Source of the DNA: an uncultured Gardnerella sp.
Lineage (GTDB): Bacteria > Actinomycetota > Actinomycetes > Actinomycetales > Bifidobacteriaceae
Length of the DNA: 8,860 bases
Direction of reading: 5' to 3'
Assembly (NCBI GenBank): GCA_947252975.1
Contig: CAMXWX010000038.1
Location: 1 to 8,860 of the forward strand
Shown piece after piece: positions 7,181-8,860 of this stretch (position 1 is the first letter of the stretch; the number at the start of each line of letters is the position of its first letter). The position numbers and the translations under genes were made by a program. The notes beneath the pieces were generated by a model. The model was not told where the DNA came from. It made no database searches and saw only the letters and a list, made by a program, of their open reading frames with translations.

Positions 7181-8113
7181 TTAGTTTTCAAATAATGCAG
7201 TAGACAAGTATCTATCTCCTGAATCTGGAAGTATTGCAACTATGGTTTTGCCTGCATTTTCTTCTCTTTTTGCTTCTTGGATTGCTGTCCAAACCGCAGC
7301 TCCGGAAGAAATGCCTACGAGAACGCCTTCTTTTTTGCTTATAAGCTTGCCGCTTTCAATTGCGTTTTCATTTGTTACATGAACAATACGATCGTAAATG
7401 TTTTGGTTGAGCACATCTGGCACGAATCCTGCACCGATTCCTTGAATCTTGTGCGCTCCTGGCTTGCCGCCTGCGAGCACAGGGGAGTCGGCTGGTTCTA
7501 CTGCAATTACTTCAAGCTGCGGATTTTGCTCTTTTAAATATGTTCCTGTACCAGTGATTGTGCCGCCTGTTCCAACACCAGCAATAAGCATATCCACGTT
7601 TCCATCAGTGTCTTGCCAAATTTCTGGGCCGGTTGTGTTGTAGTGCGCGTGCACATTTGCTTGATTGGTAAACTGTCCTGGAATCCACGCGTTTGGAGTG
7701 TTTTCAACGATTTCCTTCGCTTTGGCAATAGCGCCTTTCATTCCTTCTGCAGCAGGTGTGAGCACGAGTTCTACCCCGTATGCTTTCATAAGTTTTCGGC
7801 GTTCAATAGACATGCTTTCTGGCATCACAATAATGCTTTTGTATCCTTTTGTTTGTGCAATCATTGCAAGACCAATGCCAGTGTTTCCAGAAGTTGGCTC
7901 AACAATTACTGAGCCTGGCTTAATTGTGCCTGTGGTTTCTGCTTCTTCAATCATCTGCTTTGCGATGCGGTCTTTTACAGAACCTGCTGGGTTGAAGTAT
8001 TCGAGTTTTACGAGGATTTTTGCTTGAAGATTGTACTCTTTTTCAATGTGAGTAAGCTCCAGAAGTGGAGTGTGACCTACGAGTTCTTGCACGGACTTGT
8101 AGATGTTAGACAT
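7181..8113 (-). CDS. cysK: Cysteine synthase A (O-acetylserine sulfhydrylase)
   Basis: This PLP enzyme makes L-cysteine from O-acetylserine and sulfide in the cytoplasm. The 310 residues match the usual length. Visible motifs are PAGSVKDR with the PLP-binding K47, the substrate loop TSGNTG (74-79), the phosphate-binding loop GTGGT (181-185), GISSGAA (267-273) and PDSGDRYL (296-303). The start at 8113 is supported by AAGGGG (8121-8126) seven bases upstream. It is first in a probable cysK-cysE operon preceded by a Cys-rich leader ORF and an intrinsic terminator, so its expression is probably attenuated when cysteine is plentiful. The protein itself contains no cysteine residue, which suits an enzyme needed under cysteine starvation. 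Cystathionine beta-synthase is the main alternative, but its haem and CBS domains are absent. Confidence 0.95.
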   Translation of the reverse strand: MSNIYKSVQELVGHTPLLELTHIEKEYNLQAKILVKLEYFNPAGSVKDRIAKQMIEEAETTGTIKPGSVIVEPTSGNTGIGLAMIAQTKGYKSIIVMPESMSIERRKLMKAYGVELVLTPAAEGMKGAIAKAKEIVENTPNAWIPGQFTNQANVHAHYNTTGPEIWQDTDGNVDMLIAGVGTGGTITGTGTYLKEQNPQLEVIAVEPADSPVLAGGKPGAHKIQGIGAGFVPDVLNQNIYDRIVHVTNENAIESGKLISKKEGVLVGISSGAAVWTAIQEAKREENAGKTIVAILPDSGDRYLSTALFEN

Positions 8114-8306
8114 AATATTTCCCCTTACTTGTTTGTTTTGTTTAATTTAATTTGTTTAATTTTGCTTATTTTTAATTTTTAAAAAACAATTTTTATTAAT
8201 AAAGTGATTATTTATTAGTTGTTTCTAAAGATGCCATTTATTCGTTTTAATATTTAATTCGCGTTAAATTGTTATCTTTTCAACGTTTTATATTCGAATT
8301 TTGGCA
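8114..8306 (-). other. A/T-rich 5' untranslated leader of cysK, no gene seen
   Basis: Between the attenuator T-run and the cysK start the transcript strand is almost all A and T, with A-rich stretches and repeated AAACAAATTAAA-like words near the ribosome binding site. It would be largely unstructured in RNA. Very short ATG-initiated ORFs occur but none has a ribosome binding site. I found no convincing second promoter here. Confidence 0.5.
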
Positions 8307-8307
8307 T

Positions 8308-8334
8308 AAAAAAAGAAACAGCGCGCTGTTTCTT
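8308..8334 (-). terminator. Attenuator: perfect-palindrome intrinsic terminator upstream of cysK
   Basis: On the minus strand AAGAAACAGC (8334-8325), a GC centre, and GCTGTTTCTT (8322-8313) form a perfect inverted repeat that runs into seven T residues (8314-8308). The opposite strand lacks a T-run, so it acts on the minus strand only. No gene ends just before it except the 28-codon Cys-rich ORF, which stops at 8397. It is therefore a premature terminator in the cysK leader and not an end-of-gene signal. Confidence 0.88.
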
Positions 8335-8440
8335 AAATCGTAATTTGCTGTGTTTTAACGTAAATGCTTTTAACACAGGCTAGATGTTATGCACAGTTAG
8401 TGCTTGAAAACATCATTTCGATTAAGAAATGCGCAACAGC
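8325..8440 (-). promoter_or_regulatory. Candidate antiterminator and helper hairpins of the cysteine attenuator
   Basis: RNA at 8429-8419 (UUUCUUAAUCG, directly after the Cys codons) can pair with 8340-8329, which includes the 5' arm of the terminator: eight contiguous pairs, one bulged base, then three more. GCUG within the Cys codons (8440-8437) can add four pairs with 8328-8325. Two small hairpins fit inside this pairing: 8414-8409 with 8388-8383 plus 8403-8400 with 8394-8391, holding the leader stop codon in the loop, and 8378-8372 with 8354-8348. The structure is mutually exclusive with the terminator. The pairing is read from sequence; the switching is inference. Confidence 0.6.
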
Positions 8441-8483
8441 ATACGTTACAACAACAATTTGTCATCATATTTGTATGATACAT
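8397..8483 (-). CDS. Cys-rich 28-residue leader peptide of the cysK-cysE operon
   Basis: This small ORF runs from ATG (8483-8481) to TAA (8399-8397). AAAGGAG (8495-8489), a strong ribosome binding site, lies five bases upstream. Residues 10-17 read CCCNVCCC, so six of 28 residues are Cys, encoded TGT TGT TGT AAC GTA TGC TGT TGC. It sits about 30 nt inside the transcript of a near-consensus promoter and 63 nt before an intrinsic terminator that precedes cysK. This is the classic layout of an amino-acid leader peptide, here for cysteine. Stalling at Cys codons when Cys-tRNA is scarce should favour the antiterminator and open cysK-cysE. Poly-cysteine leader ORFs are known from mycobacteria; I know of no description in this group. 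A metal-binding miniprotein is a less likely alternative. Confidence 0.88.
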   Translation of the reverse strand: MYHTNMMTNCCCNVCCCAFLNRNDVFKH

Positions 8484-8521
8484 GTGCACTCCTTTACTCG
8501 TCGAAATGGTGATAAGTGGAA

Positions 8522-8550
8522 ACTATAGCGAATGGATTTGCGTTTGTCAA
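8522..8550 (-). promoter_or_regulatory. Promoter of the cysteine leader-cysK-cysE transcript
   Basis: On the minus strand TTGACA (8550-8545), a 17-bp spacer and TATAGT (8527-8522) differ from sigma70 consensus at one base only. Transcription should start near 8515, about 32 nt before the leader ATG. The -35 box lies inside an 11-bp near-palindrome (GTTTGTCAAAC on the plus strand, 8542-8552) that could be an operator. Such a strong promoter fits control exerted downstream, at the attenuator. Confidence 0.85.
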
Positions 8551-8623
8551 ACTTAATTTAAGTTCGCTAATCTTAATTTGTGCTTTATGATCCTATTTTA
8601 TGTTTGCCAAACTTAATTTTAAG
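8542..8623. repeat. Spaced direct repeat GTTTGyCAAACTTAATTT(t)AAG
   Basis: A 21-nt element at 8542-8562 recurs at 8602-8623 with one substitution and one inserted T, 60 bp apart. The core of each copy is a GTTTGnCAAAC near-palindrome. The first copy contains the -35 box of the leader promoter. The second has only a degraded -10 region at the right distance. A shorter related core, on the opposite strand, is GTTGACAAAC at 8771-8780 in the other promoter. It may be an operator family or a duplicated promoter relic. The rest of 8563-8770 shows no gene I can support. Confidence 0.6.
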
Positions 8624-8771
8624 AAATTATATGTTACTTTCATGTATCTTCGTTATTGTTGCTTTTGAGAGTTGGTTGTTTAGCAGATTTGATAGTTTAT
8701 TTGTGAGTTATCTTATACTGGAATTTGCTAAGTTTGTTTGTTATAATTGGCATGTTAATTCGGTACGGAAG

Positions 8772-8787
8772 TTGACAAACTGAGATC

Positions 8788-8801
<14 letters not shown>
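8772..8801 (+). promoter_or_regulatory. Perfect-consensus sigma70 promoter driving into the GACA repeat
   Basis: TTGACA (8772-8777), an 18-bp spacer and TATAAT (8796-8801) match consensus at every position. The predicted transcription start is about 8807-8809, at the very beginning of the tetranucleotide tract. The gene it serves lies beyond the right edge. An 18-bp spacer is one base longer than the optimum but within the normal range. Confidence 0.7.

Positions 8802-8860
<59 letters not shown>

Noticed and set aside
7665..8027. 120-codon plus-strand ORF opposite cysK
   Set aside because: It lies wholly within the well-supported cysK gene in an antisense frame and shows no motif.
8274..8309. 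11-codon minus-strand ORF starting at the attenuator T-run
   Set aside because: Only T residues precede the ATG, so there is no ribosome binding site. It looks like chance in A/T-rich leader sequence.
8397..8550. T-box or other cysteine riboswitch before cysK
   Set aside because: No T-box-like sequence or multi-stem specifier domain is visible in this short leader, whereas a translatable Cys-rich ORF is. Leader-peptide attenuation explains the data better.
8580..8783. 67-codon hydrophobic ORF from GTG on the plus strand
   Set aside because: There is no ribosome binding site, no promoter with good spacing, an unusual composition and no recognisable family. It lies in a regulatory gap and ends inside the right-hand promoter.

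Overview
The window looks like a low-GC member of the Bifidobacteriaceae, most likely Gardnerella. I infer this from an actinobacterial-type modular wall protein (GA-like and FIVAR-like modules, LSKTG sorting motif) next to bifidobacterial-style SstT, EpsC-type CysE and CysK. The species call is inference and no search was run. The window ends inside a tetranucleotide repeat, which suggests a contig edge.

Layout. Positions 1-4373 (+) hold the 3' part of a very large surface-anchored protein. Its reading frame is open to the left edge, so its true start is outside the window. Two hairpin terminators follow (4382-4416 and 4501-4543). A sigma70-like promoter with an overlapping palindrome (4686-4714) leads into sstT, a Na+/serine-threonine symporter (4799-6055, +), which ends at a strong terminator (6096-6140). 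On the minus strand, cysK (8113-7181) and then cysE (7063-6224) form a likely two-gene cysteine-biosynthesis operon that converges on sstT.

The most interesting part is the 670-bp gap to the right of cysK. On the minus strand it holds a near-consensus promoter (TTGACA-17-TATAGT) and a good ribosome binding site. Next comes a 28-codon ORF (8483-8397) with two triplets of Cys codons (CCCNVCCC). A perfect-palindrome intrinsic terminator with a T-run (8334-8308) follows, about 195 bp before cysK. A segment just after the Cys codons is complementary to the 5' arm of that terminator. This is the architecture of a ribosome-mediated cysteine attenuator controlling cysK-cysE.

At the right edge, a perfect TTGACA-18-TATAAT promoter runs directly into (GACA)n, 55 bp to the last base. 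This is a probable contingency (phase-variable) locus whose gene lies beyond the window.

How the genes fit together: SstT imports serine (and threonine), CysE acetylates serine, and CysK converts O-acetylserine plus sulfide to cysteine. Charged Cys-tRNA is then sensed by translation of the leader peptide. The large surface protein is functionally separate and probably serves host or matrix interaction.
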